A DNA stretch of 64,000 nt from Erythrophleum ivorense (taxonomy: Eukaryota > Streptophyta > Magnoliopsida > Fabales > Fabaceae): assembly GCA_026724425.1 (NCBI GenBank), contig JAIUCV010000230.1:806001-870000 (forward strand), written 5' to 3'. Each line of letters opens with the position of its first letter. Position 1 is the first letter of the stretch. The translations under genes and the position numbers were made by a program. The notes under the pieces are model-generated. The model was not told the DNA's origin and made no database searches. It worked only from the letters and a program-made list of their open reading frames with translations. This document shows, in pieces, positions 47,521 to 60,278 of this stretch.

Positions 47521-48835
47521 TGTAGCTCTTTTGGCCAAACAAAGCTGACGCTTACTGCACAGACAAAACCCTCTGTTTTATAACTTCTTGCATGCGTCTC
47601 TAGGCAAAGCATCCTCAATCTTTTATTGGGATCGCAGAAATAAGCATCAACGTTTGGGGATACCCCTGGATTCCACAATTTTCTTATTCAATGAATGAGG
47701 TGTTTTAGGTCAGTGACCTTATTAATCCTCTATCAAGGACTTGCAAGTTGGAACAGACAGTATATTTGCTCAATAACCGATGAGGATGAGAGAAAAGCAA
47801 TTATGGGTGTTCCTCTGAGATCTTGGTCTATCAATTTACAACTAAGACTCGTTACAGGAGAATCATGAAGGCTTGGGGGCATGATGACGGGTTGGATGAT
47901 GGTGATATTTGGAAGAAACGCTGGAATTTATTGCTCCCAAACAAATTTAAGCTATTTATGTGGAGAATCTGCAAATATATTATCCCCCCAATCAGCAATT
48001 TGAATAAAAGGAATATGGAGGTGGACAGTTCATGTTTGCATTGCAATGGTGAGACTGAAACTTATTTTCATGCCCCTTTCACTGGTTGCAATTTGGCTAT
48101 TGTTTAGGACAGTGATTTGGAGTTCCAAGCGGTTCTGCTTCTTGGTGAGTACTTGCTACTTTATTGGGGAAAAAGAAATAATGTGTGAATGAGTGTTTTG
48201 AGGTTTGATCTATCAAAGATTTGGGATAAGGTAGCAACTGTTTAGACATATAAAGAATATCTGAATCTATCTTCAACTAATCAATATCAAAATATATCTG
48301 TGTATATATATATATTTGAAAGGCGTTGGTACTGTTCTAAAGCCATAAACATTACTAACTTATGTTATATGCTACCTTCTTTTTTTTTGGCCCTTTGATT
48401 GTTGCTTGGATTCTTGTGCAGCACAGCCCCACCTAATTATGTTGAGAGACTGGTCCCTTATAATTGGTGCAAGGCAAGTTTCCCCTGTAAAGTCATTGTT
48501 GATGCTGCTATGGGAATGGTACTGTGGGAATCCATCATCGAGATTGATGTTCAACGCTCTCATCACAGATCGAGACAGGTTGATTCTTATTTACAAGTCT
48601 TTGTTGACGATACTTTACACATTTGTTCGGTGTTTAAAATTGTGAAGTTCTCGGGGGTACCACGTTCTGACACCACAGTAGCCCATGTTTTGGCTTCAGT
48701 ATGGAAAGGCTGTGGGTAACCATGAGGTTTAGATTGATTTCATTGGGGACTTCATGGTTGATGTAATTACCCTTGAAGCTTGTCAATAAAGCACTTTCTT
48801 TGGATTCAAACCAAAAAGAAGGAGAAAAAAAAAGG
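47521..48835 (+). mobile_element. LINE 3' remnant (RT zinc-binding and RNase H regions)
   Basis: It starts with ALLAKQ and FLHASLGKAS, common downstream of plant LINE RT. It continues through WDRRNKHQRLGIPLD to the zinc-binding region at 47823-48107 (WKKRWNLLLPNKFKLFMWRI, SSCLHCNGETETYFHAPF) and an RNase H-like end (48480-48715, FKIVKFSGVPRSDTTVAHVL). An AATAAAG and A-rich stretch follow at about 48785-48835. Stops and frameshifts make it inactive, and the 5' part is missing. Confidence 0.75.
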
Positions 48836-50562
48836 ACAAGTATCCAGCCCATTAAGGCTCACATCCAAAGCCTTAAAGGTGAAATAGTCCAATTTTTGGC
48901 GTCCGAATCCTTCAATTTTTTTTTTCTATGAATTTTTTGTAAAGAAAAGGAAAAAAAGAGGAAGTGAGTAAAAAAGAAAAAAAAAAAGAAGTAAACTTGA
49001 TATACATTATTATTCCTTTGTGTTTCTTTTTTGTCTAAAATTTATAAAAAATTTACGAGAAAGAATTTAGAATCCACACACTCCAACTTGCCTGCCGTGG
49101 AAATAATAAGCCACGGTATTGAAAAGCTTGTTGCGATAAATAACACATGCAATAAAACTATAGCGAAACATTTATGTTTTCTATATATAAAACATGAGAT
49201 TAAACTATATATATATCTATATATGTATATAAGTATTGTAGCATCTGGCCAAACAAAAAACAGTATTGTAGCAGAGTAAGTAAAGCTTGAGTGCGTATTT
49301 TGACAATCCAGTGAGTAGATAAATCACACAAGTAATATGAGAGCTGAGTACAGACATTAACTGAAATTGAGGGGGTCGACATCATTTATAATGGATAAGG
49401 CCCGTAAACCCCCAAAGTCATTTTTATTATTTCACATGCGAGGCTGTTGCAGTAGTAGAGGACAGTCTTGAAGTATTTGAGCACATGACTAATTGTATTG
49501 GTCAGTCCCTTGATAGGAAGTACAGGTGCCTGCAGAGCGAATTGGCTTGGTGGGCCTGGCGAGCCCATAATTTGTTTCATCGAGTATATATTTTAAATAC
49601 ACTATTTAGTAAGATCTATACTTTTATCTATAATCGACTTTGATTTATTATATTTAAAATTTTCTAACAGAGTATACTTAAAACATTTTCCTTTTATTGC
49701 AGCTAGGCAAGTGACAAGTTTCACATGAACCCACATGAAGGCTTCAGTTGATGATTACTAGAATGAAGGAAGAATAATCTGAACAATTTGTCTTTTCTTG
49801 CACTAACTAATTAATATGATAACGCAGAGGCAAGACAACTTTTGGGAATCTAATGCTCTTCTTCCTTAGCTATACTGAGCTATCCAACTATAGAGAGTAG
49901 AGACTAGTGCACTCTTTTGAACGTGGCTCCACCCGCCTTTTCTTTGCCTTGCTTTCATGCATTTGCAAGCTTTATTATCCCAATTCCCAACAACTAAGAT
50001 CGTGTGAAAGGTTGCATCGCTTTAGGGGCAATTTAACAAACACCTCCTCATCCCTCCCTCCCTCTATCTCTCTCTCTCTTTAGAGTTTTACCATCCAAAA
50101 AAAAATCTCAATTTAATTAACAAATTGATCTCTGAATTGATGTATATATATATATTGCATATGTATATCACTTAACAAATATTCATATGTAATAAATTTG
50201 TTATTTTAACGGTCAACTCTTACCTAGAGACTAAAATTAAATAAGTTTATGAATCTAGAACTAAAATTGTTTATCAAGTAAAAATTAATGTTAATTATCC
50301 GATGTGAGTGGTAGAGCTAGAATGAGGTAAAGAGATGGATATTATAACTGGATCTGAATAATTGTATACGGTGTGGATTCTGTGCTAGAACTAAAATAGG
50401 GAGGTTGCTTTTCAGTAGGAGCTTATGGGATTACTATTTCGTTAGGGGAATGGATGAGTCTTGGAATCTCTTTTTACAAATCATCAAAAGCTATTTCTCT
50501 CCAAGTTTTGACACAGATAAGGTTAGGGACATAGTTCTAAGAGGGAATAATGGAAGGCTTGA

Positions 50563-50593
<31 letters not shown>

Positions 50594-52770
50594 GGCTATC
50601 AAAGACAATAAGAAAAGATCTTTCGGCAAAAGACCCCACAAAACCCTTTCTCTTTTCTGTCAATGAAAATGGTTTTGCACAACTCAAACCCACCTCATGC
50701 TTGAGGGGTGCTAATACTAAAAAGATACACAACCAAATATACAAACAGGTAGCGGGCAGTAACTTAGAGAGGATTTGGAGAATATTGTTTTAAGCCTCAT
50801 TTTGTTAAGAAAAAAGGCTATGAAATAAGTTACTCAAATATTATCAATTTAGATATATCCGTGGCATGCATGAATTTTTTTTTCCTTTAAATTTCGGTCT
50901 CGCGCTCATATCAATCAAATAATAACCCAAACCCATAACATAACACTTACTTCTAACCCGGGTGCCACTTCCTAACAAAGATATGCTAGCTCGAAAGAAT
51001 TAAAGAGATCTTTTTAAAGATATAAGTTAACAACCAATACAGATTTCTAATATTAATTAGGCAGATTTCAACTCACGTAGCTGTTTTATACAACCACATA
51101 TAAACCTTAATTCTGGCTTTATGTCATAAAAATGCTCAAACTCTTTGAGAAAAAACTAACAAATTAATTAATCTTAACATTTATATGTACAACAATATTA
51201 AAGATTATTAGAAGATACATCTCGTTAGTGAGTGGACTAGTTATGTGTGTTAGTGTGAGGGAGACCAGTCAAAGATTTTGTATTGTAATCATTAAAGTGG
51301 TTAGAGTATCTTTACCCAGATGAAAATGATATTTTAAGGAAAGGGGCACTAAACATGGGGAACAAAGGAAACAGTAAAGAAAAAGTAAGTTTGGATGGCA
51401 GGAAAAAAAAAATTAAAGGGGCAAGAAACATAAAAAGAAAAAGAAGACAGAGATTGTGTGTCTGTGTGCCAGACTGCCAGGTAGATTTGTTCAGATGCTT
51501 GATGATGGGCCCCTCTTCACCTCATCGGCTGATTTATGATAAAAGGGTTCTTTTTCCCTGGGGCTAAATTTTAAAGAGGAGCCAGAATAATCTCATAGAC
51601 CCCACACATATATGGCCCCATTAAAGATCAAACTCTTCTATAATGTACTTGAATCAATTTACAGCACATGATCATTTAGAGAAGTAACCATATTTGATTG
51701 TGGCAGTGTCTGAAATGTAACAATTTTTATTTTTTATGCTTTTATAAATTTATTTATAAAATGTTTATGTATTGTATATGTTTATATATATATATATATA
51801 TCCCTAATTTACAGATTCACAAATGGCTGATTAGTTTGAAGTAACATAATTTTGGACCCTAATGGTATATTACTGGGTATTTCTATTGGGATAGAAAGAA
51901 TTTGACACTTCATTAGCTATATATAATTTTCTCTTCATATGACGAAATGAATGGTATAGTCTTACATTAAGCAAAAATAAAATATAGTATGATACTCAAA
52001 TTTTGAGATACTTTCATCTTGTAAGTTAGTCTTCTAGAATAATTTTTTTTTTTCATGGCTCAAGTCACATCAACTAATATCCAATCATTCTATTTCGATC
52101 CTAGTTGCAATTCTGCAGATCGTTTCAATGAAGCACATAATAGATCTTGTATAGTATTAACAATGCATTTGTAAAACAAGAGCTTACTATATTATCTTTA
52201 AAAGTTATTATATCAGGTAAGAGTTTCTTGAAGTTATGGCGCTAGCCATTGTTTCAAATCTTGTTAGTTAATTATGTACTCCTACTTTTTGTTGTTCACC
52301 AAAACTTTATATTCTATTACTTAATAATTAAACCCGATGATAACAGTATGCTAATTGATTAAATGTTTTTATTGGATAAAGCTATAGCAGAAGCTGCAGA
52401 TCCCTTTTGTCCAACATCTTATTAAATTATAATGACACAGCTTCGTAGAAAAGCAAAGCCAAAATACAACACTTCTTATAGTCTTATATGTCATATTAAA
52501 AGCACGAAGCCAACATTGTTAAATATGTGTATGTTCAGAAAAGAATATCGCGATATCCAGCTTTGGGCATAATTTATTAGCAATGCCACTGCTTGTAACA
52601 TGCTTAAACACTTTACTCTGCTGCTTTATCTTTCTGTGTATATGATCTTATTAATTTAATACATCTGCTTCACTTATACTCATGGTTTTGGTTAAAGACA
52701 GTGGATCTTTAATCGTCCTTAACTAATTATAAGCTCCATATTCATCTAGCACCCCTTCAAATTCATTCAT

Positions 52771-52808
<38 letters not shown>

Positions 52809-54042
52809 AGTAATATATTACTGACAAAAAACCCTCGCAGGAAAATCGTTTGCAATGTGCTAGCCTCTCCTTATAATTTAGGTTGTTTCATATCGAACAA
52901 CAGTATTTATTTGTTGTCTTAGAGAGATAACTTTGTCTTTTCTTTTGTGCTTGCGGTGATCATTTTCTATTTGTTAGGAGTACAATTAATACTTCTCAAC
53001 AGCTGTGAGATCTTAGTTCAAGTTTTTTAAACCAAATGACACATTAAAATATACTTATATTTTCAATCTCCATTAGGATAAATATTAAATTCACGACGCC
53101 CTAATAAATATCATATCCTATCCGTATCCCTATATAACATAATGTCCACGATCCTAGAAAATGAAAAGCTACTTGCCAAACACTGAAGGGTAAGTTGATA
53201 ATTAAATTACTCACCTGGATCGTATTATAGAACGTATATTACTTACTTGCACCTGATGTTATACTATACGTATAAGATTCAATACCTTGTTTTCCTTTGT
53301 ATGAAATGCTAAGAATATAAATGATGGTATCCCGAAACACCAAGGCATCATATAAAAAACACATATTTATACAGTCCTTAATTAAACAAGCAGTGCATAC
53401 ATCGATCAAACATAGTTTATTCAGGATTCATAATAGTATAGTGATTAAAGGAACTATCAATTATTGCATGATGAGTAAATAATTGAGTTACACAGTTTGG
53501 ACCATGAAAAATATTCATCATAATACTTCAATTTTTAACCTTAATTATTCTTTCTTACAAAGCCCTTCAGAAGTTTATTTAGAAACCAAATTGTATAAAT
53601 ATTCTAATTTGAAGGACTAGATATACATGTGTCACGAATCACAAATATTAAAAGGTTAAATTAAAACTATGAAGATCAAAAGTAATTTTAAGCCATTAAT
53701 CTATTAATGATTAATTGATCAAAATAAGTCAAGTTTTGCGTGTTGTGTAGTATGGACGGTTTGGAGGCTCACACAGCCTTTTATAAGGGCTTCTGCTTTT
53801 TTGTTAGTTTGTGAGCAGACAGGCAGAGAGAGAAGCTTCTCATCCTCCCCCTCTTGGTTTTCACACTACACCTTACACATGGAATCTCCTCAAAAGCCAA
53901 AGACCCTCCCTTTTTACACTGTAGCCCCTCAATTTTCTTCTTAATTACAGAACAAACCACATCTCAATCCACTTTATTTATAGTATGTTAACATGATATA
54001 ATTTCAAGGGCAAATCCCAATACTTTGATCTCAACAGTGGCC
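48836..54042. other. Long intergenic region upstream of the NAC gene
   Basis: About 5.2 kb of AT-rich sequence without a supported gene. It has (AT)n runs near 50566-50593 and 51787-51801 and a (CT)n microsatellite at 52773-52805, about 1.35 kb before the NAC start codon. Short open frames show no recognisable similarity. Confidence 0.5.
52773..52805. repeat. (CT)n microsatellite upstream of the NAC gene
   Basis: About 16 uninterrupted CT units. Such GA/CT tracts occur in some plant promoters, but nothing here shows a function. Confidence 0.9.
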
Positions 54043-54050
54043 TATATAGT
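54041..54050 (+). promoter_or_regulatory. Candidate TATA box of the NAC gene
   Basis: CCTATATAGT lies about 100 bp before the ATG at 54143, giving a plausible 5' leader of about 70 bp. A second candidate, TTTTATAAGG (53779-53788), would give a leader of about 330 bp. Confidence 0.35.
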
Positions 54051-54142
54051 TCATTGCCGTACATGTACAAGCCAGTTTGGTTACCTTCTTATCATTATCT
54101 CTTTTTCTCTCCCTTATTGATCCGTTCTCCCAGATTGCAATA

Positions 54143-57100
54143 ATGGCTCCAATGAGTCTCCCACCTGGATTTAGGTTCCATCCAACGGATGAAGAACTTG
54201 TTGCTTATTACTTAGAAAGAAAAATAACAGGTCACTCAATAGAGCTTGAGATTATCCCTGAAGTTGATCTGTACAAATGTGAACCTTGGGATTTGCCAGG
54301 TACATATATTATTTCCTTCTCGCAAGTTCTTTTCTCATTATTCTTCTAAGTTGTCATCTATGAACCATCCATATGGGGTCGTGTGGTGTATTAACATAAT
54401 ATGACATTTCAAATTATACTTATATATTTTATGTTGGTAACCCAATTAATTTTCTTCTTCCAAATGAAAAATAACTTACAGATAAGTCATTCTTGCCAAG
54501 CAAAGATATGGAGTGGTACTTCTACAGTCCAAGGGATAGAAAGTACCCAAATGGGTCAAGAACTAATAGGGCAACAAGAGCTGGTTATTGGAAAGCTACC
54601 GGGAAAGATAGGCCAGTGAATTCTCAAAACCAACCTGTTGGGATGAAGAAGACGTTGGTATATTATAGAGGTAGAGCTCCTCATGGCATAAGAACCAACT
54701 GGGTTATGCACGAGTATCGCCTTATTGATTCAAAACCTGGAAATGCTTTCTCATCTTTAAAGGTACATATATTTTTGGTTGGATTTTTGTAGGGAGCATT
54801 TTAGAAATAAAATCTTAATTGTATTAAATTGATATGGGGGAATGTGCATTTAAGATCATTTTGAAAAAAAAAAAAGCCTTAAACACAAGGTTCAAAGACA
54901 GCCATAACTGGGACACTAAAAAAAAAAAGAATAAAATTAGGGTTTTTAGAGAGAAGGAATAAGTTAACAAAACTGTACTTGGGTTGTGATGCTAAGTGTT
55001 CTGTAGGGGCTTGAGTTTCTGTATTCTGCTGACGTACAGCTGATAACGATTGAAAGGAGAAACCCTAAAATGCCACGAAAAGTCTCTCCATGATCCTCAC
55101 TAAGTTCAGTACTTGCTTTATAGTTTTTTTTTTCCCTCTTCTCTGTCACTTATAGATATTGGTGGTGTTAGGTACAATTAAAGATGTATATGTTTCTGGT
55201 CATAAGTCAAGTCCGCTATATGTTTAGCTTGAATGTAGAGTATAGACTATGGAGTATGTTCTAAACTGTGTTCTATAAGGATCGATGCACATGCCCTTTT
55301 CTTTATGATTTGAGAACTTTATTTTTCTTTCTTATAAAAAAGAGTATATAGCCTATGAATTATGATCAACATAATGATGGAAGAATTCAGATCCATGTAC
55401 TTATTACTGAGTCATATTCTGGACGACCCTTTGCTTTTTATACCACTCTTTCTAAAACCTGCTTTTTTATGTTATGCTTTTCTTGCTTCATTGTGTATAA
55501 CATAAATAAAACTTCTGATCGCAGGATTCCTATTCATTGTGCCGCGTTTTCAAGAAGACTATTCAAACCTCAGAATTACCTAAAGAAGAAGACAAAACTA
55601 AGGAAGCAAAGAAGGAATCAATAGGACCAGAGGAGGATGAGAAAGTTCTAAATCATGATTATTCCAATAGAGTTCCTAATTGTGATGCTTCTTCTTCGGA
55701 TCACACCCAAGGAACACGCACTGAAACTGGAATGGCAGATGATTTTCAAGCACAACTTGTTTGTGATGAAGCAAACAGCGCAGCTAATTCGTATTCTCTT
55801 GGCATAATGGAGAACCCATCAAATCTATTTCAGGTACTTTTTATAGTTTAAATTTCTCTTTTTGGCTAAGTTAATTAATCTTCATCATTGTTCGAAGTTG
55901 TATTTATGGAATGCGGAAGCATCAATTCATGAAAAAAGTTCTCAGACTCGGTCTACAAAATTTTGTAAATTAAATTAATTATAAATATACACATATTATA
56001 TTAAAGGTGACTCTCAATTAAAAGGTGCCTCTAACATGGATATTTACATACCTATTAATTTGTAATTGGTTTGGTTTACATAATTTTTTGAAACCGGATC
56101 AACTTGAAAATTTTCAGGATTCATAGGTCTATAAGAGATAAAAAGCATGGTCGGCCGTATATAGCATGATCATTTTTATAGTGGTCTGCTAATTAAGAGT
56201 TCAACTTTTCCTTTTTTCTCCTTGTCCATGGCATTTATGGTCATGATGACTTCCTTTGCCAAGCCTACATTTCCAGCAATATTCTTCTTCATATTGCGCT
56301 GCTTTACCATCGGCTTAAGGCTTCATTCCCGGACCTCAATTAACCCATAAAAGTTTGCGCTGCTTTACCATCGGCTTAAGGCTTCATTCCCAGACCTCAA
56401 TTAACCCATAAAAGTGTAGAACCTACAAAAGTGTAGATTTTATATTTACCTCTTAAATATATATATATATATATATATATGCACCAAAATGACATGATCT
56501 TCCACATATATGCGTAAGAAATTTTACTATTGATTTATGTGTTGTAATTACTAGTTAATGGCCCACATAACATGTCTTTGAGTTGTTTTTTTATCTTAAA
56601 GTTACCAAAGTTGAAACTATGATGAGGTTCCTATCTTTTCATAAAGCTAGCCTTCCTTCTAAAATTCACTTGGACTGACTCCAATACATATATGTATATA
56701 GCTTTTCTTCATCATCCCCAATAACTTCTTTTGACTGACTCACCAAAACGTTTCCAAAGTAAAGACATCTTTCCTCCCCATTTTCCTCATCTAAAACATG
56801 TACATTTCAAACATCAAAGACATATCTTTATCTTTAATCACGTTCTTTTTTATCAGTAGTAGTGTTTGAATTATATCGTGTTTTAGCAAAAGCAATTTAC
56901 TATTCTAATCCTGAACCCCTACTTTAGCCCCATCAAACTCATCCGTCCTATTAATTTGAGCCGAAATTTTTTAGCAAACTAATTATAAATAAATATATAA
57001 GCATATTATCTATCAAGTGAATTTTTCATAGTGGACCCACGCTTCTAACATAATGATATAACTATATCAAACTGGTTTGGTAGGTTTAATAACTGTTTAT

Positions 57101-57406
57101 TTTCCATTAATCGAATATATTTAGCTAAAAATCTCTTGCGTTTTATATAGTATATTGGCAATTCATATAGTATTATTATGCGTACAGGATCTAGAGCTCC
57201 CTATGTATGGAGGCATGCATGATCAACTTCCACCATACACACCTTTGAAGCTGGAAGATTTCCCTCAAATAAATTTAGCGGAGACAAAGCCATTGAAGCC
57301 TGGAATGACTGGCCATTGCATTTTATATGACAAATACAAGGATTGTATGAATGGAACACTAGAAGAGATCATCTCTTTGTGTTCCTCTCAAGGTATACAA
57401 TTCTAG
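54143..57406 (+). CDS. NAC-domain transcription factor, four exons, complete
   Basis: Exons 54143-54299, 54482-54762, 55525-55833 and 57188-57406, all with GT-AG introns, encode 321 aa. The NAC domain fills exons 1-2 and the start of exon 3, with its subdomains in order: LPPGFRFHPTDEELVAYYL, EVDLYKCEPWDLPG, EWYFYSPRDRKYPNGSRTNR, ATRAGYWKATGKDRPV, KKTLVYYRGRAPHGIRTNW, VMHEYRL, then CRVFKK. The intron positions in the domain are typical of NAC genes. The N-terminus resembles the NAC045/NAC086/NAC028 group, but the orthologue is not assigned. The variable C-terminal half is acidic (exons 3-4, ending SSQGIQF) and probably activates transcription. ATG 54143 is chosen because MAPMSLPPGFRF fits family starts; an in-frame upstream ATG is less typical. 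It acts in the nucleus as a dimeric DNA-binding factor (family knowledge). Confidence 0.92.
56296..56415 (+). repeat. 61-bp tandem duplication in NAC intron 3
   Basis: Two almost identical units (56296-56356 and 56357-56415) containing GCGCTGCTTTACCATCGGCT differ mainly by one G/A. The intron (55834-57187) is otherwise AT-rich, with an (AT)n run at 56458-56480. Confidence 0.88.
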
Positions 57407-60062
57407 TAGCTCTCTATCAATGGTAGAATATTGATTAAGCTAACCCCAAATTAAATGACACAAACTATATATATATAGCATCACCACGTACCAATTATTC
57501 ATTGACCAAAAGATACAATTATGTTGGCTAAAACAACAACACAAATGGGAAATTGTTTTCTACAAATAGTAGAGTGTTTAGCCAAGGCGACAAAGTGGGA
57601 TACAATTACTTTTGCGATTTCCCTTTTTTTTTGGGTATAATCTTACATTATGGGTATTTAAAATCTCTCGGTCTATATTTTCGGACGTAAATAGATGAGC
57701 CAAATTTACGTGTTTTATACCTGCGATTCCATGATTCCTTTTTTTTTTTTGGGCTTGAACTCCATGATTCACTTAATGCTTTATTTTATTTATTATTCAT
57801 TTCTGTTAAATACTGGCCACACTAGCTCTAGAACAAGCTAGAAGACACTTGCTTCACTCTTTATGTTTTCATCCCTTCTTCTAGAAGCCATGCTTCATTT
57901 TCTTCTCCTACATGATATGGGGTTTGACTAATAGTACATTAATTTGAGTAGAAGTTGATTGTTGCTTTACATGCAAATATATAAATCGCACAAGTAACCT
58001 AATAAAGAGTATAGTATCATTTTTATGAAAATTTGACGTTAAGATAATTGTTAGTTATTAAACTTATGCACCTTAATTTATATCAAGCCAACCATAAAGG
58101 GGATTGAAAAGCAAACTAAATTAAAGGTATTAACTTAACAAAATAAAAAAAGACAACATTCTAGATTTATTAATAAGTAAAAGGTTGAAGATTATGATTC
58201 CTCCTAATATTTTATAGCAAACCAATTAATTTCTTTTTACATTGCTTTTAATGATAATTTTTGTTAACTTAGGATTCTATTTTACTTACAAGTATCTTTC
58301 AAATTACTTATAAGCATTCCCCTTAAACCAATATTCATAATCTCTTATGCATTTGATTGAAAGGCTTAATAAAAAATGGATTCTAATATGGTTATGAAAC
58401 GTTGATAGATATATTCCTATTCTGTAAACAATCAACCCACTCAACATTACAAGTTTCATGAATTAAATTATCCAATATTTGGTCTATTCCTAAATCCCCT
58501 TCCTAAATTTATTTAAGTTATCAAATCATCTAATAGTTTTCACACACACTTATAAGTATAAAAAGTAAAGATTGAGTAAACAAATCATACCATAAATTGC
58601 AAGTAAAGAGAGTAATTTTAGCCTATTATATGCTAGGGTTCATGACAATCTCAAATCCCCAAGTTCAACTCATAAATACAAGAATAAACATTATGAAGAA
58701 CAAAAAATACATCAATTTGGTATAGAAATGTAAGGAAAAGTAAAGGAAGAAGAGAAAACTGAATTACTTGATGAATTCCCTTGACTTGAAGCACTCCCCT
58801 AATTGCTTTCAACCTCCCAACATGTCTAGAACAACTACCTCCCAAAAATATGGAGAAACCCTACTTAAAAATTCCAAAAATCAGACCAAAAAATGTTGTC
58901 ATTTTGTGAAGTTGTGATTGGCCTGTGACGCTGGCTTCTAGCACCATGCGGTAGGCTATTTTGTGTATTAGGGTGAAAACTCTATCGAGCATTGCGATGC
59001 TAGTTTTTGAAATCACAACACCAAGCCATACTCCAAATCACTTTTTTTTTTCACATATTGGCTTTGGATTTTCGAGGCTCTTGCTCCAAATATAACTCCG
59101 ACTTAAATTCTTATGTATTTACGCCTTGCAACACTAGTCAAAGTATGAACAATTATTGTTTGAAACAAAATTAAGCCAAGACTTTTCATTTATAGTATCA
59201 AAACTCAAATATAAGGCCTTATACAAAAGTTGTGCACATCAATATATGGATCCAAGAACATTGTAGATAACTATAGCTAATGTAACACATCTTTTGCTTC
59301 TTCTTTTTTTCCTAATTTGTGTTATTTTTTCTTTGTTTGTTTTTTCAAAAATTTCTTCCATTCTCTTGGGCCCTGTGCACATGGGGGGCCTCACTTCTAA
59401 ATTTTCTTAAAATTAGTTATTTAACTTTGACATTTGTTAACTCACTACCAATTGTTTAGCAAAAATATACAAAATGACCTGAATAAATATGAGTTAACAT
59501 TCCTTCTACAAAAAAGGCAGGAGTTTAATTTAGTTAGTTTTATTAAATTTTTTCTTTTTGAAAATACAAATTATTTAAAACTATGAATTCTTATATGAAT
59601 TAATACAACATTAATAATATTTGTTCATACATTCTAAAAGGCATGCTTCATTTTCATCTATTTGATGACCTAGGTTTGAGTTTGACTAATAGGTCATTAA
59701 TTTGAGTAGAAGTTCATTCAACTGAACAGCCCAGGGTTTTAGCTACTGTTCCTTCTTCTTTTTTTCAAAAATGTGGAACTATGAAATTTTATGTTAATTA
59801 ATATAACATTAACAATATTTGTTTACATAACCTTCCATTTTCTAGAAGGCACGCTTCATTTTTGTCAATTAGATGACCTGGGTTTGACAAATATATAGTT
59901 CATTATTATTTGAGTAGAAGTTTACTCAACTAAAAAGCCAGGGGATTTAGCTATTTTTCCATGAATTTTTTTTAATGTAAAACTATATATGAAGTGTTAT
60001 ATGAATTTATATAACATTAATAATGTGTGTGTGTATGTGTGTGGGGTCGTAAAACCTTCTAG
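57407..60062. other. Intergenic region downstream of the NAC gene
   Basis: AT-rich with no supported gene. A block with AATTTGAGTAGAAGTT at about 57838-57972 recurs in the tandem repeats at 59597-60003. The part 58600-59260 has the look of old LTR sequence, but no partner copy is present. Confidence 0.5.
59597..60003 (+). repeat. Diverged tandem repeat, about 200-bp units
   Basis: Two units (about 59597-59794 and 59795-60003) share TAATATAACATTA-like starts, GCATGCTTCATTTT, AGATGACCTGGGTTTGA and TTTGAGTAGAAGTT blocks. The beginning of a third unit follows at 60004. A further isolated copy of the core lies at 57860-57955. Confidence 0.7.
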
Positions 60063-60072
60063 CTATAAATAA
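60063..60072 (+). promoter_or_regulatory. Candidate TATA box before the small ORF at 60174
   Basis: CTATAAATAA lies about 105 bp before the ATG, a normal plant spacing allowing for a leader of about 75 bp. Confidence 0.4.
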
Positions 60073-60173
60073 AAATAATTAATTGCTTGTTCAATCTCAA
60101 AACCACAAATAAAGCTCAACCTGCACGCAGTTACATGAAGGAAAATAAGGTAAAAAAAGTGAAGAAAGGAGAA

Positions 60174-60278
60174 TGGAAGTTAGGGTGGTGATTCTGTCTG
60201 TGCTTCTGATTTTAGCGAAAGCTATATATGATCAGTCATCGCCTTCAGGACCACCCAACAAGCCACAAAAAAGCTGAT
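60174..60278 (+). CDS. Possible small secreted peptide ORF or pseudogene
   Basis: 34 codons: an apparent signal peptide (MEVRVVILSVLLILAKAI) followed by a short Ser/Pro-rich tail and TGA. A good TATA-like box lies upstream. Immediately after the stop another frame carries two closely spaced cysteines, so the ORF may be a frameshifted remnant of a small cysteine-rich secreted protein gene. No family is assigned. Confidence 0.35.

Noticed and set aside
49380..49600. GC-richer stretch suspected to be an RNA gene
   Set aside because: No tRNA cloverleaf, snRNA or miRNA-type hairpin could be read from it.
58600..59260. LTR-like sequence
   Set aside because: The composition resembles LTR sequence, but no second copy, primer-binding site or coding remnant was found.
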